64,000 bases of DNA from CAZFLD01 sp964519835 (GTDB taxonomy: Bacteria; Spirochaetota; Spirochaetia; DSM-27196; CAZFLD01). The stretch lies in contig CAZFLD010000003.1 of assembly GCA_964519835.1 (NCBI GenBank), positions 1 to 64,000 of the forward strand, given 5' to 3'. A program made the position numbers and the translations under genes. Below the pieces are notes generated by a model, which ran no database searches, was not told the DNA's origin, and was given only the letters and a program-made list of their open reading frames with translations. This document shows positions 26,401 through 34,831 of the stretch, piece by piece; the stretch's first letter is position 1; each line of letters starts with the position of its first letter.

Positions 26401-27718
26401 CGCTCGCGGAAAGACTGAGGTCGCGGCGGACGAAAACGCCTATGTCTTCAAAAAGGAAAAACGATTGCTCTTTGTGTCACAGGCACAGAAAGTCGAGGTC
26501 AGGTCAGGCGCCGAGCTTCGAGTTTCCGAAGGGGAGGTCCTGGACTCTGAAGAGCCCATCGCTACCTTCGACCCGTTTTCCGAGCCCATTATCAGCGAGT
26601 ACGACGGTGTTGTAGCTTTTGAGGACATTGTGCAGGGAACCACCCTTAAAGAAGAGGTTGACGAAGAGACGGGTAACATAGAGAAGAAGATCACCGACGT
26701 AACGCTCGAAAGCCTGCAACCGCGGGTCCGTATAGTCGACGACCGGGGAGAGGAGATAACCGTCTACCACCTGCCCGGGTCGGCGTACCTCAACGTGGAA
26801 GACGGCGAAAAGGTGACATCCGGTCGGACACTTGCCAAGCTTCTCAAAGAAAGTGTCAAAACACGTGACATCACCGGTGGTCTACCGCGCGTCGGTGAGC
26901 TCTTCGAGGCCCGCAAGCCAAAAAACGCCGCTGTATTGGCGCAGATCAGCGGTACGGTGCGATTCAAGAATATCGTAAAGGGCAAGCGTGTCATCGTGGT
27001 AGAGGACGGCTACGGCAAGGAGTACAAGCACCTTGTGCCCATCAGCAAGTATCTGCTTGTTCGGGAGGGAGATACGGTCCAAGCCGGCGACATGCTGTGC
27101 GACGGAAGCATCGATCCTCACGACATTCTGGGCATCCTCGGAGAGAATGCGCTTCAGAGCTTTTTGGTCAACGAAGTGCAGGAGGTCTACCGCCTCCAGG
27201 GCATAAACATAAACGACAAGCATATCGGTGTGATCATTCGCCAGATGATGCGCAAGATCGAGATTGTACAAGTCGGCGACACGAACTTTATTTTTGGCCA
27301 GCAGGTCGATAAACACCGCTTTCAGGAAGAAAACCGGAAGGTCGTTCGAGAGGGTGGTCAGCCGGCCGTCGGTCGTCCCCTGCTCCTCGGAATCACGCGG
27401 GCGTCGCTCAACATCGACTCGTGGATCTCGGCGGCATCCTTCCAGGAAACCACACGGGTCCTAACAAACGCGGCCATAGAAGGGCGGCAGGACAGTCTGC
27501 GCGGGCTCAAAGAAAACGTCGTAATCGGACACCTGATTCCGGCGGGTACGGGAATCCGTGCCTACAAAAACATCAAGTTGTACGATGAGAACAAAGAAGA
27601 CCTCGACGCCCACATGGAGCGAATTGTCGAGCTCAGGGCTCGTGAGAAAGAGCGCCTCGAGCGGGAAGCGGCCGAGGCCGGTATGCCGGAGCAAGTCGAA
27701 GTCTTCGAGGCGGAGTAA
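23474..27718 (+). CDS. rpoC: RNA polymerase subunit beta'
   Basis: The 1414-residue beta' subunit carries the catalytic Mg2+ site NADFDGDQMAVH. The N-terminal zinc site is CYCGKF...CDRCG and the C-terminal zinc cluster CEAEFGVCRRCYG. The bridge/trigger-helix region GARGSRSQIRQLAGMRGLM and the C-terminal DILGI...QEVYRLQGI block are intact. The ATG at 23474 follows GGAGGGACAGG and begins the conserved MRDIQDFDSIMIRLA. The frame is open back into rpoB, but that part is a shadow. Confidence 0.98.
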   Translation: MRDIQDFDSIMIRLAAPDQVRAWSYGEVKKPETINYRTLRPEKDGLFCERIFGTTKEWECYCGKFKSIRYKGVICDRCGVEVTHFKVRRERMGHIELASPVSHIWYYRSVPSRMGLLLDLTIAALRSILYYEKYIVIDPGDTDLKKMDLLTEEDYLDAKERFGMSFSAGIGAEAVRTLLENLDLDALSAELRQTMVEKGAKADKRLLKRIEIVEHFRDSENRPEWMILDVIPVIPPELRPMVQLDGGRFATSDLNDLYRRVINRNNRLKRLMALNAPDIIIRNEKRMLQEAVDALFDNSKKKRVVKGASNRPLKSLSDMLKGKQGRFRQNLLGKRVDYSGRSVIVVGPELKLHQCGLPTKMALELYKPFIMKKLVEKDVVYNIKKAKTLVEQETPEVWAVLDEVVREHPVMLNRAPTLHRLGIQAFEPVLVDGKAIKLHPLVCHAFNADFDGDQMAVHVPLTQAAQIECWTLMLSSRNLLNPANGKPIVFPSQDMVLGINYLTMARPGAPGEGKHFSSPDEAILAVDVRAVDYQALIKVRIDGEWLETTVGRLIFNDGMPKTVDYVNESLGDKELRALISRVHMEQGPHVTVEMLDGVKRLGFQYATIFGATIGMEDILVPEEKRDMLDKANTEVESIIGQYQQGHITGEERYNRVVQVWSKTNEDLTNVMMKRLQDDRTGFNPVYMMAHSGARGSRSQIRQLAGMRGLMAKPSGDIIELPIRSNFKEGLSVIEFFISTNGARKGLADTALKTADAGYLTRRLVDIAQDVVVNDEDCGTINGIEMSALKDGEEIVETLSDRIAGRFTLERVKHPITGEVIVDVNEEVTDDKALLIEEVGIETVRIRTVLTCEAEFGVCRRCYGRNLASNRTVDIGEAVGIVAAQSIGQPGTQLTMRTFHIGGAATRSTEENRVYLKYPVLVNNIVGNIVTLKNGSRLFTRKGRVTVSRVLGEMPLNARDKVLAEDGQKIVRGQPIIARGKTEVAADENAYVFKKEKRLLFVSQAQKVEVRSGAELRVSEGEVLDSEEPIATFDPFSEPIISEYDGVVAFEDIVQGTTLKEEVDEETGNIEKKITDVTLESLQPRVRIVDDRGEEITVYHLPGSAYLNVEDGEKVTSGRTLAKLLKESVKTRDITGGLPRVGELFEARKPKNAAVLAQISGTVRFKNIVKGKRVIVVEDGYGKEYKHLVPISKYLLVREGDTVQAGDMLCDGSIDPHDILGILGENALQSFLVNEVQEVYRLQGININDKHIGVIIRQMMRKIEIVQVGDTNFIFGQQVDKHRFQEENRKVVREGGQPAVGRPLLLGITRASLNIDSWISAASFQETTRVLTNAAIEGRQDSLRGLKENVVIGHLIPAGTGIRAYKNIKLYDENKEDLDAHMERIVELRAREKERLEREAAEAGMPEQVEVFEAE

Positions 27719-27722
27719 ACAC

Positions 27723-27752
27723 TTGACACCCGTGATGCGCCTTTGATACTGT
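27723..27752 (+). promoter_or_regulatory. Promoter upstream of rpsL
   Basis: TTGACA (27723-27728) is followed by GATACT (16-nt spacer) or TACTGT (18-nt spacer) in the 69-nt gap after rpoC. It would let rpsL-rpsG be transcribed apart from rpoBC. Confidence 0.6.
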
Positions 27753-27787
27753 TGGCGCTCATGATATTGGAGAGGTATAGACGATAA

Positions 27788-28162
27788 ATGCCAACAATTA
27801 ATCAACTTATCCGAAAAGGAAGGGAGCGCCAGCTGAAAGGCACAAAGTCACCCGCGCTCCAGTCTTGCCCCCAAAAGCGGGGCGTCTGCACTAGGGTCAT
27901 GACAATAACCCCAAAGAAGCCGAACTCGGCATTGAGGAAGGTGGCTCGTGTGCGCCTTAGCAACGGCATCGAAGTAACCGCCTATATTCCCGGTATCGGT
28001 CACAACCTCCAGGAGCACTCGGTGGTGCTGCTGCGGGGTGGGCGGGTCAAAGACCTTCCCGGCGTTCGGTACCACATTGTTCGGGGCTCCAAAGACACCT
28101 TGGGAGTTGAAGATAGGCGCCAGGGCCGGTCCAAGTACGGCACCAAGCGGCCCAAAGCGTAG
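27788..28162 (+). CDS. rpsL: 30S ribosomal protein S12
   Basis: The 124-residue decoding-centre protein has TPKKPNSALRKVARVRL and KDLPGVRYHIVRG, with the usual streptomycin-sensitive Lys residues in both loops. It is 11 nt before rpsG. A promoter lies just upstream. Confidence 0.98.
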   Translation: MPTINQLIRKGRERQLKGTKSPALQSCPQKRGVCTRVMTITPKKPNSALRKVARVRLSNGIEVTAYIPGIGHNLQEHSVVLLRGGRVKDLPGVRYHIVRGSKDTLGVEDRRQGRSKYGTKRPKA

Positions 28163-28173
28163 GAGGAATCGAG

Positions 28174-28644
28174 ATGCCACGACGCAAAATCGTTCCACCG
28201 CGGCCGGTGCTACCCGATCCACGGTACAATAATGTCACCGTCACCAAGTTTATTACGCGGATGATGTACGACGGCAAAAAGTCTACCAGTGCGAACGTTA
28301 TGTACGAAGCGCTCGAGTCGCTGGATGGAAAAGCGGACAAAAAACCCCTCGAGGTCTTTTTGAAAGCACTGGATAACGTAAAGCCCATGGTTGAGGTGAA
28401 GTCCCGGCGAGTCGGTGGCTCCACCTACCAGGTCCCGGTTGAGATCAGAGACAACCGTCGCGAGGCATTGGCCATGCGGTGGATCATCGCGGCATCACGG
28501 GCACGGAGCGGCAAGTCTATGGGAAAAAAGCTTGGCGCGGAGTTCCTGGATGCGTTTAATCAGACGGGTACGGCCTTCAAGAAAAAGGAAGATACCCATA
28601 GAATGGCGGAAGCCAACAAGGCGTTTGCCCACTATCGTTGGTAA
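28174..28644 (+). CDS. rpsG: 30S ribosomal protein S7
   Basis: The 156-residue S7 nucleates the 30S head. It begins with the conserved PRRKIVPPRPVLPDPRY and includes VEVKSRRVGGSTYQVPVEI and the C-terminal HRMAEANKAFAHYRW. In most bacteria fusA follows; here 368 nt without a gene leads to tuf. Confidence 0.98.
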   Translation: MPRRKIVPPRPVLPDPRYNNVTVTKFITRMMYDGKKSTSANVMYEALESLDGKADKKPLEVFLKALDNVKPMVEVKSRRVGGSTYQVPVEIRDNRREALAMRWIIAASRARSGKSMGKKLGAEFLDAFNQTGTAFKKKEDTHRMAEANKAFAHYRW

Positions 28645-28855
28645 AGCGTCCCGCGGCGCGTAAAAGAAGACGCGGTCGCGTGGACATAGATTAGCTTACG
28701 GTGCTAAGTGGTCGGCGGCAAAATGGCAATGTGCCGCTGCCAAACTGGTGCCGATAAGGCCAAACCGGTCGTCCGAGGCCAAAAGGGGTGCTCCGAGAAG
28801 GTGCGCCGTCACGTCGGAGGGCTAGGTGGCTTGTTACCGGATGACTCATACGGTA

Positions 28856-28876
28856 TCTCGGTCGTTTCGACCGAGA
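28856..28876 (+). repeat. Perfect 9-bp inverted repeat before the tuf promoter
   Basis: TCTCGGTCG and CGACCGAGA are separated by TTT, 22 nt upstream of the tuf -35 box. It could end transcripts from rpsG or bind a regulator. No convincing U-run follows. Confidence 0.6.
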
Positions 28877-28897
28877 CAAGCTGCTTTTGCCACCCAC

Positions 28898-28926
28898 TTG
28901 ACACGCGTATCCCCCCTCGGTACATT
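28898..28926 (+). promoter_or_regulatory. Promoter of tuf
   Basis: TTGACA (28898-28903) and TACATT (28921-28926) with a 17-nt spacer form a near-consensus promoter, about 80 nt before the tuf ATG. Confidence 0.82.
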
Positions 28927-29012
28927 ACGAGCTTCCCTACCCAGCTCAGGACGCGAGCGAGGTCGAAGTCCGCGCCGCGGAAACAACAAAGGTATGGCGC
29001 AAGGAGGGCGCA

Positions 29013-30203
29013 ATGGCGAAAGAAAAGTTTCAGAGGTCTAAGCCTCACATCAACGTAGGCACGATCGGTCACGTCGACCATGGCAAGACCACTCTAACCG
29101 CTGCAATCACAATGCTGAGTGCAAAAACCACCGGCAGCAAGGTCATGAAATATGAAGACATCGACAATGCGCCGGAAGAAAAGGCACGTGGTATCACGAT
29201 CAACACCCGCCACGTAGAATATCAGACGCCCAATCGGCACTACGCGCATGTAGACTGCCCGGGTCACGCAGACTACATCAAAAACATGATCACGGGTGCC
29301 GCCCAAATGGACGGCGCCGTTCTGGTTGTATCCGCCACCGACGGTGTTATGTCGCAGACTCGCGAGCACATCCTGCTCGCTCGTCAGGTTGGCGTGCCGG
29401 CCGTCATCGTCTACATAAACAAGACGGACCAGGTAGACGATCCGGATCTTATCGAGTTGGTCGAGGAAGAGGTCCGTGACCTCTTGAACAGCTACGAGTT
29501 CCCCGGAGACGAGATTCCCATCATCAAGGGAAGTGCCTTTGAGGCGATGAACAATCCAGACGACGATGAAAAGACCAAAACCATAACCGACCTTCTCGAG
29601 GCAATGGACGCGTATTTCCCGCTTCCGGAACGCGACATCGACAAAGAGTTCCTAATGCCGATCGAGGACGTGTTCTCGATTCAGGGTCGTGGAACGGTAG
29701 TTACCGGCCGTATCGAGCGTGGTGTTATTAAGGTTGGTGACGAAATCGAGATTATTGGTATTCGTCCCACAAAAAAGACCGTGTGCACCGGAGTTGAGAT
29801 GTTTAACAAGCTGCTCGACCGTGGTGAGGCAGGAGACAACATCGGAGCGCTCCTTCGTGGCGTTGAAAAAAAAGAGGTGGAGCGTGGTCAGGTTTTGGCA
29901 AAGCCCGGCTCCATCACGCCGCACACCAAGTTCAAGGGAACGATCTACTGCTTGAGCAAGGAAGAAGGTGGTCGACACTCTCCGTTTTTCTCGGGCTACA
30001 GGCCTCAGTTCTACTTCCGAACTACGGACATCACCGGAACCGTGACTCTCCCCGAGGGAAAAGAAATGGTCATGCCCGGGGATAACACGGAAATTATTGT
30101 TGAGCTTATTCATGCCATCGCTATGGATAAAGGTTTGCGCTTTGCCATTCGCGAAGGTGGCCGCACGGTTGCAAGCGGCCAGGTCATCGAGATCATCGAG
30201 TAG
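29013..30203 (+). CDS. tuf: Elongation factor Tu
   Basis: The 396-residue GTPase delivers aminoacyl-tRNA to the ribosome. G1 GHVDHGKT is at residues 19-26, followed by DCPGH and NKTD (the usual motif is NKCD), then the two beta-barrel domains ending GGRTVASGQVIEIIE. Its own promoter lies upstream and a terminator-like hairpin follows, so tuf can be expressed above the ribosomal genes. Confidence 0.98.
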   Translation: MAKEKFQRSKPHINVGTIGHVDHGKTTLTAAITMLSAKTTGSKVMKYEDIDNAPEEKARGITINTRHVEYQTPNRHYAHVDCPGHADYIKNMITGAAQMDGAVLVVSATDGVMSQTREHILLARQVGVPAVIVYINKTDQVDDPDLIELVEEEVRDLLNSYEFPGDEIPIIKGSAFEAMNNPDDDEKTKTITDLLEAMDAYFPLPERDIDKEFLMPIEDVFSIQGRGTVVTGRIERGVIKVGDEIEIIGIRPTKKTVCTGVEMFNKLLDRGEAGDNIGALLRGVEKKEVERGQVLAKPGSITPHTKFKGTIYCLSKEEGGRHSPFFSGYRPQFYFRTTDITGTVTLPEGKEMVMPGDNTEIIVELIHAIAMDKGLRFAIREGGRTVASGQVIEIIE

Positions 30204-30215
30204 GGATGATACACG

Positions 30216-30266
30216 GGCCTTGCCCAGGTCGGCGCTTCGCCGGTGACGGGCAAGGCCTTGTTGTCT
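30216..30266 (+). terminator. Terminator/attenuator between tuf and rpsJ
   Basis: GGCCTTGCCC (30216-30225) and GGGCAAGGCC (30248-30257) form a 10-bp stem that encloses a smaller GGCG/CGCC hairpin. The T-rich TTGTTGTCT follows. It probably lets part of the tuf transcripts stop before the S10 operon. Confidence 0.65.
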
Positions 30267-30297
30267 CTGCTCCGCGCAATTTGTAGGAGGCGTTGTA

Positions 30298-30606
30298 GTG
30301 GCGCATGACAAGATCCGAGTTCGGTTACGAGCATTTGATCCTGAGCTCATCGATCAAAGTGCTAAGGCCATAGTTCAAACGGTGCAGAAGTCAGGCGCCG
30401 AGGTATCGGGACCGATTCCGTTGCCGACTCGCATCAACAAGTACACGGTGCTCAAGTCGCCCCACGTCAATAAAAAGGCGCGGGAGCAGTTTGAAATGCG
30501 CACACACAAGCGCTTGATAGACATTATTCAGCCGACCTCCGTGGTCATGGACGCCTTGATGAAGCTTGAGCTTCCCGCGGGCGTAGATGTTGAGATCAAG
30601 CAGTAA
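30298..30606 (+). CDS. rpsJ: 30S ribosomal protein S10
   Basis: The 102-residue S10 (also NusE) begins with GTG after TAGGAGG. IRVRLRAFDPELIDQSAKAIV and LPTRINKYTVLKSPHVNKKAREQFEMRTHKR (family block, about residues 35-70) are conserved. It opens the S10-spc-alpha cluster, 11 nt before rplC. Confidence 0.98.
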   Translation: MAHDKIRVRLRAFDPELIDQSAKAIVQTVQKSGAEVSGPIPLPTRINKYTVLKSPHVNKKAREQFEMRTHKRLIDIIQPTSVVMDALMKLELPAGVDVEIKQ

Positions 30607-30617
30607 AGGAAAAGGAC

Positions 30618-31244
30618 ATGTTCGGGTTGATCGGCAAAAAGGCCGGAATGACACAGGTTTTTGACGAGACGGGTGCGCTGGTTCCGGTTACGGTGATCAC
30701 CTTCGAGCCAAATGTGGTCGTCGGCAAGCGCACGGAAGAAAAAAACGGCTACGAGGCCGTCTTGCTGGGCGCGGGCGACATCAAACCGCAGCGCGCATCA
30801 AAGCCATACCTCGGCCAATTCGCGGAGGGAGTGGCACCCAAGCGCTTCCTTCGTGAGCTGAGAGGCTACGACACGGACAAAGAAGTCGGTGATTCTCTTG
30901 GCCTCGAGCTCTTTGAGAACTCGCTTTTTGTAGATGTCATCGGTGTCTCAAAAGGTAAGGGATATCAAGGAGTCATGCGGCGGCATGGGTTCAGCGGTGG
31001 TCGGAAGACCCATGGTTCCAAGTTCCACCGTCAGAACGGTTCGACCGGTATGGCGGCATCACCGTCCCGGGTCATCAAGGGAACCAAGATGGCCGGCCGG
31101 ATGGGTCACGACAGGGTCACCGTACACAACCTGCGCCTGGTAAAAGTGGACACTGAGAAAAATGCACTGTTGGTTCAAGGCGCGGTTCCCGGCCCCAACG
31201 ACACGTACGTTTTTGTCCGTGGAGCCATAAAAAAAGCCCGGTGA
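30618..31244 (+). CDS. rplC: 50S ribosomal protein L3
   Basis: The 208-residue L3 starts MFGLIGKKAGMTQVFDETG and has the long loop with GFSGGRKTHGSKFHR that reaches towards the peptidyl-transferase centre. Spacing to rplD is 28 nt. Confidence 0.98.
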   Translation: MFGLIGKKAGMTQVFDETGALVPVTVITFEPNVVVGKRTEEKNGYEAVLLGAGDIKPQRASKPYLGQFAEGVAPKRFLRELRGYDTDKEVGDSLGLELFENSLFVDVIGVSKGKGYQGVMRRHGFSGGRKTHGSKFHRQNGSTGMAASPSRVIKGTKMAGRMGHDRVTVHNLRLVKVDTEKNALLVQGAVPGPNDTYVFVRGAIKKAR

Positions 31245-31272
31245 TTCGGACGGGACTGGATAGAGGAAGAAG

Positions 31273-31905
31273 ATGGAACGGCCTGTACTTTCAGTAGAAG
31301 GAAAAGAGATCCGCAAGATCGACCTTGACGACGCCGTGTTCGGCCGTGAGGTAAGCCATGGATCCGTATATCACGCAATTCGAAACGAGCTTGCAAATCG
31401 CCGGGTCGGAACCGCCTCCACAAAAGGTCGCTCCGAAGTTCGGGGAAGCGGCAAAAAGCCGTGGCGGCAGAAAGGCACGGGTCGTGCGAGGTCGGGCACC
31501 AAGCGCTCGCCGGTCTGGGTCGGCGGCGGAACGGTGTTTGGTCCCAAGCCGCGCAGCTACGCATACACGTTGCCGCGGAAGCTGAAACGCTTGGCGATGA
31601 TGTCGTTGTTGAGCCTCAAGACCCAAAGCGACACGCTGGCGGTGGTGGAAGACTTTGACGTCGACAGCGGCAAAACGCGCGACTTTATAGGCGTAATAAA
31701 AAACCTTTCCGACGGTGACAGGACTGTTGTGATTCTCGGAGAGGAGGCGTCGATGATTCGCCGCGCCGGCCGGAATGTGCCGTGGGTTTCGTTTCTGTCG
31801 TATAACCGGCTCCGCGCCCACGATTTATTCTACGGCAAGCGTGTTCTGGTCCTGGAGTCCGCCGCGAAAAAGCTCGGCGAGTTCTACGGGAATGGGGGCG
31901 TGTAA
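31273..31905 (+). CDS. rplD: 50S ribosomal protein L4
   Basis: The 210-residue L4 has the exit-tunnel loop KPWRQKGTGRARSGTKRSP, without obvious macrolide-resistance changes. The C-terminus is RRAGRNVPWVSF...VLVLESAAKKLGEFYG. The stop overlaps the rplW start by one base (TAATG). Confidence 0.97.
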   Translation: MERPVLSVEGKEIRKIDLDDAVFGREVSHGSVYHAIRNELANRRVGTASTKGRSEVRGSGKKPWRQKGTGRARSGTKRSPVWVGGGTVFGPKPRSYAYTLPRKLKRLAMMSLLSLKTQSDTLAVVEDFDVDSGKTRDFIGVIKNLSDGDRTVVILGEEASMIRRAGRNVPWVSFLSYNRLRAHDLFYGKRVLVLESAAKKLGEFYGNGGV

Positions 31906-32189
31906 TGGAGCTTGATCAGATCGTCATCGAGCCGCTCTTGAGCGAAAAAACAAACCGCGAACGGGAACGACACAAGTATTCGTTTCGGGTTGATCCTCGA
32001 GCCAACAAAATTCAGATTATGTCGGCCATCAAGCATATGTTTAACGTCAATCCGGTCGCTTGCAATGTGATGAATGTTAGAGGGAAGCCGAAGCGTGTGC
32101 GGTATCGCCGTGGCTTTACTTCGTCATGGAAAAAGGCGGTTGTAACACTTCCGCCCGATGAGAAGATCGAAATCTTCGAAGGTGCGTAG
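31905..32189 (+). CDS. rplW: 50S ribosomal protein L23
   Basis: The 94-residue exit-port protein that docks SRP and trigger factor begins IVIEPLLSEKTN and has YSFRVDPRANKIQI. It is coupled to rplD by the overlapping start and is 9 nt before rplB. Confidence 0.97.
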   Translation: MELDQIVIEPLLSEKTNRERERHKYSFRVDPRANKIQIMSAIKHMFNVNPVACNVMNVRGKPKRVRYRRGFTSSWKKAVVTLPPDEKIEIFEGA

Positions 32190-32198
32190 GGGAAGACT

Positions 32199-33026
32199 AT
32201 GCCTTTAAAGACCTTTAATCCAAAAACGCCGGGGCTTAGGTACAAGATTGGTCTGTCCTTCGAGGAGATTACCCGTAGCGCTCCTGAAAAGGCCCTCACC
32301 AAGGGTAGGGCCTTCAAGGCGGGCCGCGACTCCAACGGTCGGATCAGTGTCCGGCGAAAGGGCGGACGCCACAAGAGGCGATACAGAGAGATCGATTTCT
32401 CCCGGCAAAAACTAAATGTCCCGGGTACAGTAATGGCTATTGAGTACGACCCCAACAGGAGTTCCAACATTGCGTTGGTGGTGTACGCGGACGGCGATAA
32501 GCGGTACATCCTCGCGCCGAAGGGTCTGGCGGTCGGGGACGATGTCGCGGCCGGTGATCAGGCGCCGATTCGCGCGGGTAACTGTTTGCCCATGGAGAAG
32601 ATTCCCCTTGGAACGGTCGTGCACAACGTCGAGTTGCAGCACGGGCGGGGGGGGCAACTGGTTCGGGCCGCGGGGGCGGGTGCAACAATTGTTGCCAAGG
32701 ATAGAGACTACGTAACGCTCAGGCTTCCGTCGGGCGAGATGCGGATGGTCTTTCGGCGATGTCACGCGACGATCGGCGCCGTGGGCAACGAGGATCACAT
32801 GAACGTGTCCCTCGGAAAAGCCGGCCGGAACAGATGGCTTGGACGGCGTCCTAAGGTTCGTGGTGTTGTGATGAATCCTGTCGACCACCCGCATGGTGGT
32901 GGCGAGGGGCGGACCTCAGGCGGTAGGCATCCGGTCTCGCCCTGGGGTACGCCGACAAAGGGCTACAAGACGCGGAAAAAGCGTAAGTCGTCGAGCAAGT
33001 TTATCGTCAAGCGGCGAAAGCAGTAG
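32199..33026 (+). CDS. rplB: 50S ribosomal protein L2
   Basis: The 275-residue L2, needed for subunit joining and peptidyl transfer, begins PLKTFNPKTPGLR. It contains VRGVVMNPVDHPHGGGEGR with the functional His near residue 229 and ends in a basic tail. Confidence 0.98.
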   Translation: MPLKTFNPKTPGLRYKIGLSFEEITRSAPEKALTKGRAFKAGRDSNGRISVRRKGGRHKRRYREIDFSRQKLNVPGTVMAIEYDPNRSSNIALVVYADGDKRYILAPKGLAVGDDVAAGDQAPIRAGNCLPMEKIPLGTVVHNVELQHGRGGQLVRAAGAGATIVAKDRDYVTLRLPSGEMRMVFRRCHATIGAVGNEDHMNVSLGKAGRNRWLGRRPKVRGVVMNPVDHPHGGGEGRTSGGRHPVSPWGTPTKGYKTRKKRKSSSKFIVKRRKQ

Positions 33027-33035
33027 GAGATAAGG

Positions 33036-33317
33036 GTGTCTAGATCGATCAAAAAAGGGCCGTTTATCGAGAAGAGTCTCTATACGCGGATTCTTGCGAT
33101 GAGCAAGTCCGGCGAGCGCAAGATGGTAAAGACCTTTTCTCGTTGCTCAACGATCATCCCGGAGATGGTTGGTTTTACCGTTTCCGTCTACAACGGAAAA
33201 ACATGGGTCCCGGTATACGTAACAGAAAACTTGGTCGGTCACAAACTCGGTGAGTTTGCGCCGACCCGGATATTCCGCGGGCACGCCGGTTCGGATAGAA
33301 AGGCTGGGAGGCGATAG
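33036..33317 (+). CDS. rpsS: 30S ribosomal protein S19
   Basis: The 93-residue S19 starts with GTG and reads SRSIKKGPFIEKSL, with the conserved RCSTIIPEMVGFTVSVYNGK and LGEFAPTRIFRGH. It pairs with S13 in the 30S head. Confidence 0.98.
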   Translation: MSRSIKKGPFIEKSLYTRILAMSKSGERKMVKTFSRCSTIIPEMVGFTVSVYNGKTWVPVYVTENLVGHKLGEFAPTRIFRGHAGSDRKAGRR

Positions 33318-33325
33318 GAGTCATC

Positions 33326-33688
33326 ATGGCGGAACAGACAGGTTACAGAGCTCTGGCCAGATACGTTCTTGTTTCTCCGACCAAGGTGCGACGTGTTGCC
33401 AACAACGTTCGCAAACGGCCGTATCCGGAAGTCATGGCCATGCTCGAGAGTATGCCGCACAAAGGTGCGCGACTTCTTCGCAAAGTCATTCAGTCCGCGG
33501 CGTCGAACGCGATGTACCAAAACAAAAACATCGACGAAGATATGCTCTACGTTCGGGAGCTGTATATAAATGAGGGACCAAGGCTCAGGCGAATCTGGCG
33601 CCGCGGTCGCGGCAGAGCGGATCTCTTGCTCAAGAGAATGAGCCATATAACCGCCGTCGTCGACGAGATAGCTAAGTCGGGGGAGTAG
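33326..33688 (+). CDS. rplV: 50S ribosomal protein L22
   Basis: The 120-residue L22 lines the exit tunnel. It contains ARYVLVSPTKVRRVAN and a long beta hairpin with GPRLRRIWRRGRGRAD. It is one base before rpsC. Confidence 0.97.
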   Translation: MAEQTGYRALARYVLVSPTKVRRVANNVRKRPYPEVMAMLESMPHKGARLLRKVIQSAASNAMYQNKNIDEDMLYVRELYINEGPRLRRIWRRGRGRADLLLKRMSHITAVVDEIAKSGE

Positions 33689-33689
33689 C

Positions 33690-34391
33690 GTGGGACAAAA
33701 AGTAAATCCATTTGGCCTAAGGCTCGGCATAAACAAAACATGGCGCTCTAAGTGGTACGTGGATCCGCGAGACTACGCGGATACCCTCCACGAGGATCTG
33801 CGTCTGCGGCGGCTGTTGACTGAAATTCCAGAAGCCCGCAACGGCGAAATAGCTGACGCCGAGATTATTCGCCATCCGCAGCGAATTACCCTGGTAATTC
33901 ACACGGCGCGACCGGGCGTGATTATCGGAACCAAGGGCTCCAACATCGAAAAGATCGGCGGGATCCTCCAAAAGGCTGCGGGTAAAAAGATTCAGATCAA
34001 GATTCGCGAGATCAAGCGACCGGAAACCAATGCGCAGGTGATTGCATACAACGTCGCACGGCAGCTTCGGTCACGGGCGTCGTTCCGCCGCACCATGAAA
34101 ATCGCCATAGCCAATGCGGTCAAGGCCGGAACGCAGGGCATCAAGATCAAAATCTCAGGACGCCTTGGGGGTGCGGAAATGTCGCGAACGGAAACGTATC
34201 GCGAAGGCCGAGTGCCGTTGCACACCCTTCGTGCCGATATCGACTACGGTTTTGCGGAATCTCACACGTCGTTTGGGGCTATTGGCGTCAAAGTCTGGAT
34301 TTTCAACGGCGAGATCCTACGCCGCGACGCCAAGGAAGATGCCGGCCTTTTGGTAAAGTCTCGACGGGACCGATCGGGCGCGAGAGGATAG
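33690..34391 (+). CDS. rpsC: 30S ribosomal protein S3
   Basis: The 233-residue S3 starts with GTG (MGQKVNPFGLRLGI). It has a KH domain with the GTKGSNIEKIGGIL loop and a C-terminal domain with GRLGGAEMSRTETYREGRVP. It forms part of the mRNA entry site. Confidence 0.98.
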   Translation: MGQKVNPFGLRLGINKTWRSKWYVDPRDYADTLHEDLRLRRLLTEIPEARNGEIADAEIIRHPQRITLVIHTARPGVIIGTKGSNIEKIGGILQKAAGKKIQIKIREIKRPETNAQVIAYNVARQLRSRASFRRTMKIAIANAVKAGTQGIKIKISGRLGGAEMSRTETYREGRVPLHTLRADIDYGFAESHTSFGAIGVKVWIFNGEILRRDAKEDAGLLVKSRRDRSGARG

Positions 34392-34408
34392 GGAGTTAGG
34401 AGCAGAGA

Positions 34409-34828
34409 ATGTTAAGCCCTAAGAGAGTTCGATATAGAAAACGGCAACGGCGAGTCAAACGGTGCCTAGGCGGTGTGGCGACGCGTGGGAATACCATAGC
34501 TTTTGGCGACTTTGGCCTTGTGGCCCTCGAGCCCAAGTGGGTCACCAACCGACAGATCGAGGCTGCTCGTATTGCTATGACCCGCCACATCAAGCGCGGC
34601 GGCAAGGTTTGGATCCGGATTTTTCCGGATGTACCGTACACAAAAAAGCCGGCTGAGACTCGTATGGGAAAGGGCAAGGGCTCACCTGAGCACTGGGTTG
34701 CGTCGGTCAAGCGGGGCACGGTCCTGTTCGAGATTGCCGGTGTCCCAACGGAGTTGGCCGAGAGTGCCATGCATTTGGCTTCAAGCAAGCTTCCGATCAA
34801 GACGAAGTTTGTTTTCCGTGGAGAATAG
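34409..34828 (+). CDS. rplP: 50S ribosomal protein L16
   Basis: The 139-residue L16 binds near the A-site tRNA. MLSPKRVRYRKRQR, FGDFGLVALEPKWVTNRQIE and the RMGKGKGSPEHWVA segment are intact. It is 3 nt before rpmC. Confidence 0.98.
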   Translation: MLSPKRVRYRKRQRRVKRCLGGVATRGNTIAFGDFGLVALEPKWVTNRQIEAARIAMTRHIKRGGKVWIRIFPDVPYTKKPAETRMGKGKGSPEHWVASVKRGTVLFEIAGVPTELAESAMHLASSKLPIKTKFVFRGE

Positions 34829-34831
34829 GGC

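Larger units (their letters stand above)
28645..29012 (+). other. Gene-free 368-nt spacer between rpsG and tuf
   Basis: I see no supported gene here; fusA, which often sits at this place, is absent. The spacer holds a 9-bp inverted repeat (28856-28876) and a strong promoter (28898-28926). It also holds the tuf ribosome site AAGGAGG (29001-29007). It is the longest gene-free stretch of the window. Confidence 0.85.

Noticed and set aside
28645..29012. fusA or a small RNA gene between rpsG and tuf
   Set aside because: No EF-G sequence is present and no tRNA or known RNA fold could be supported.
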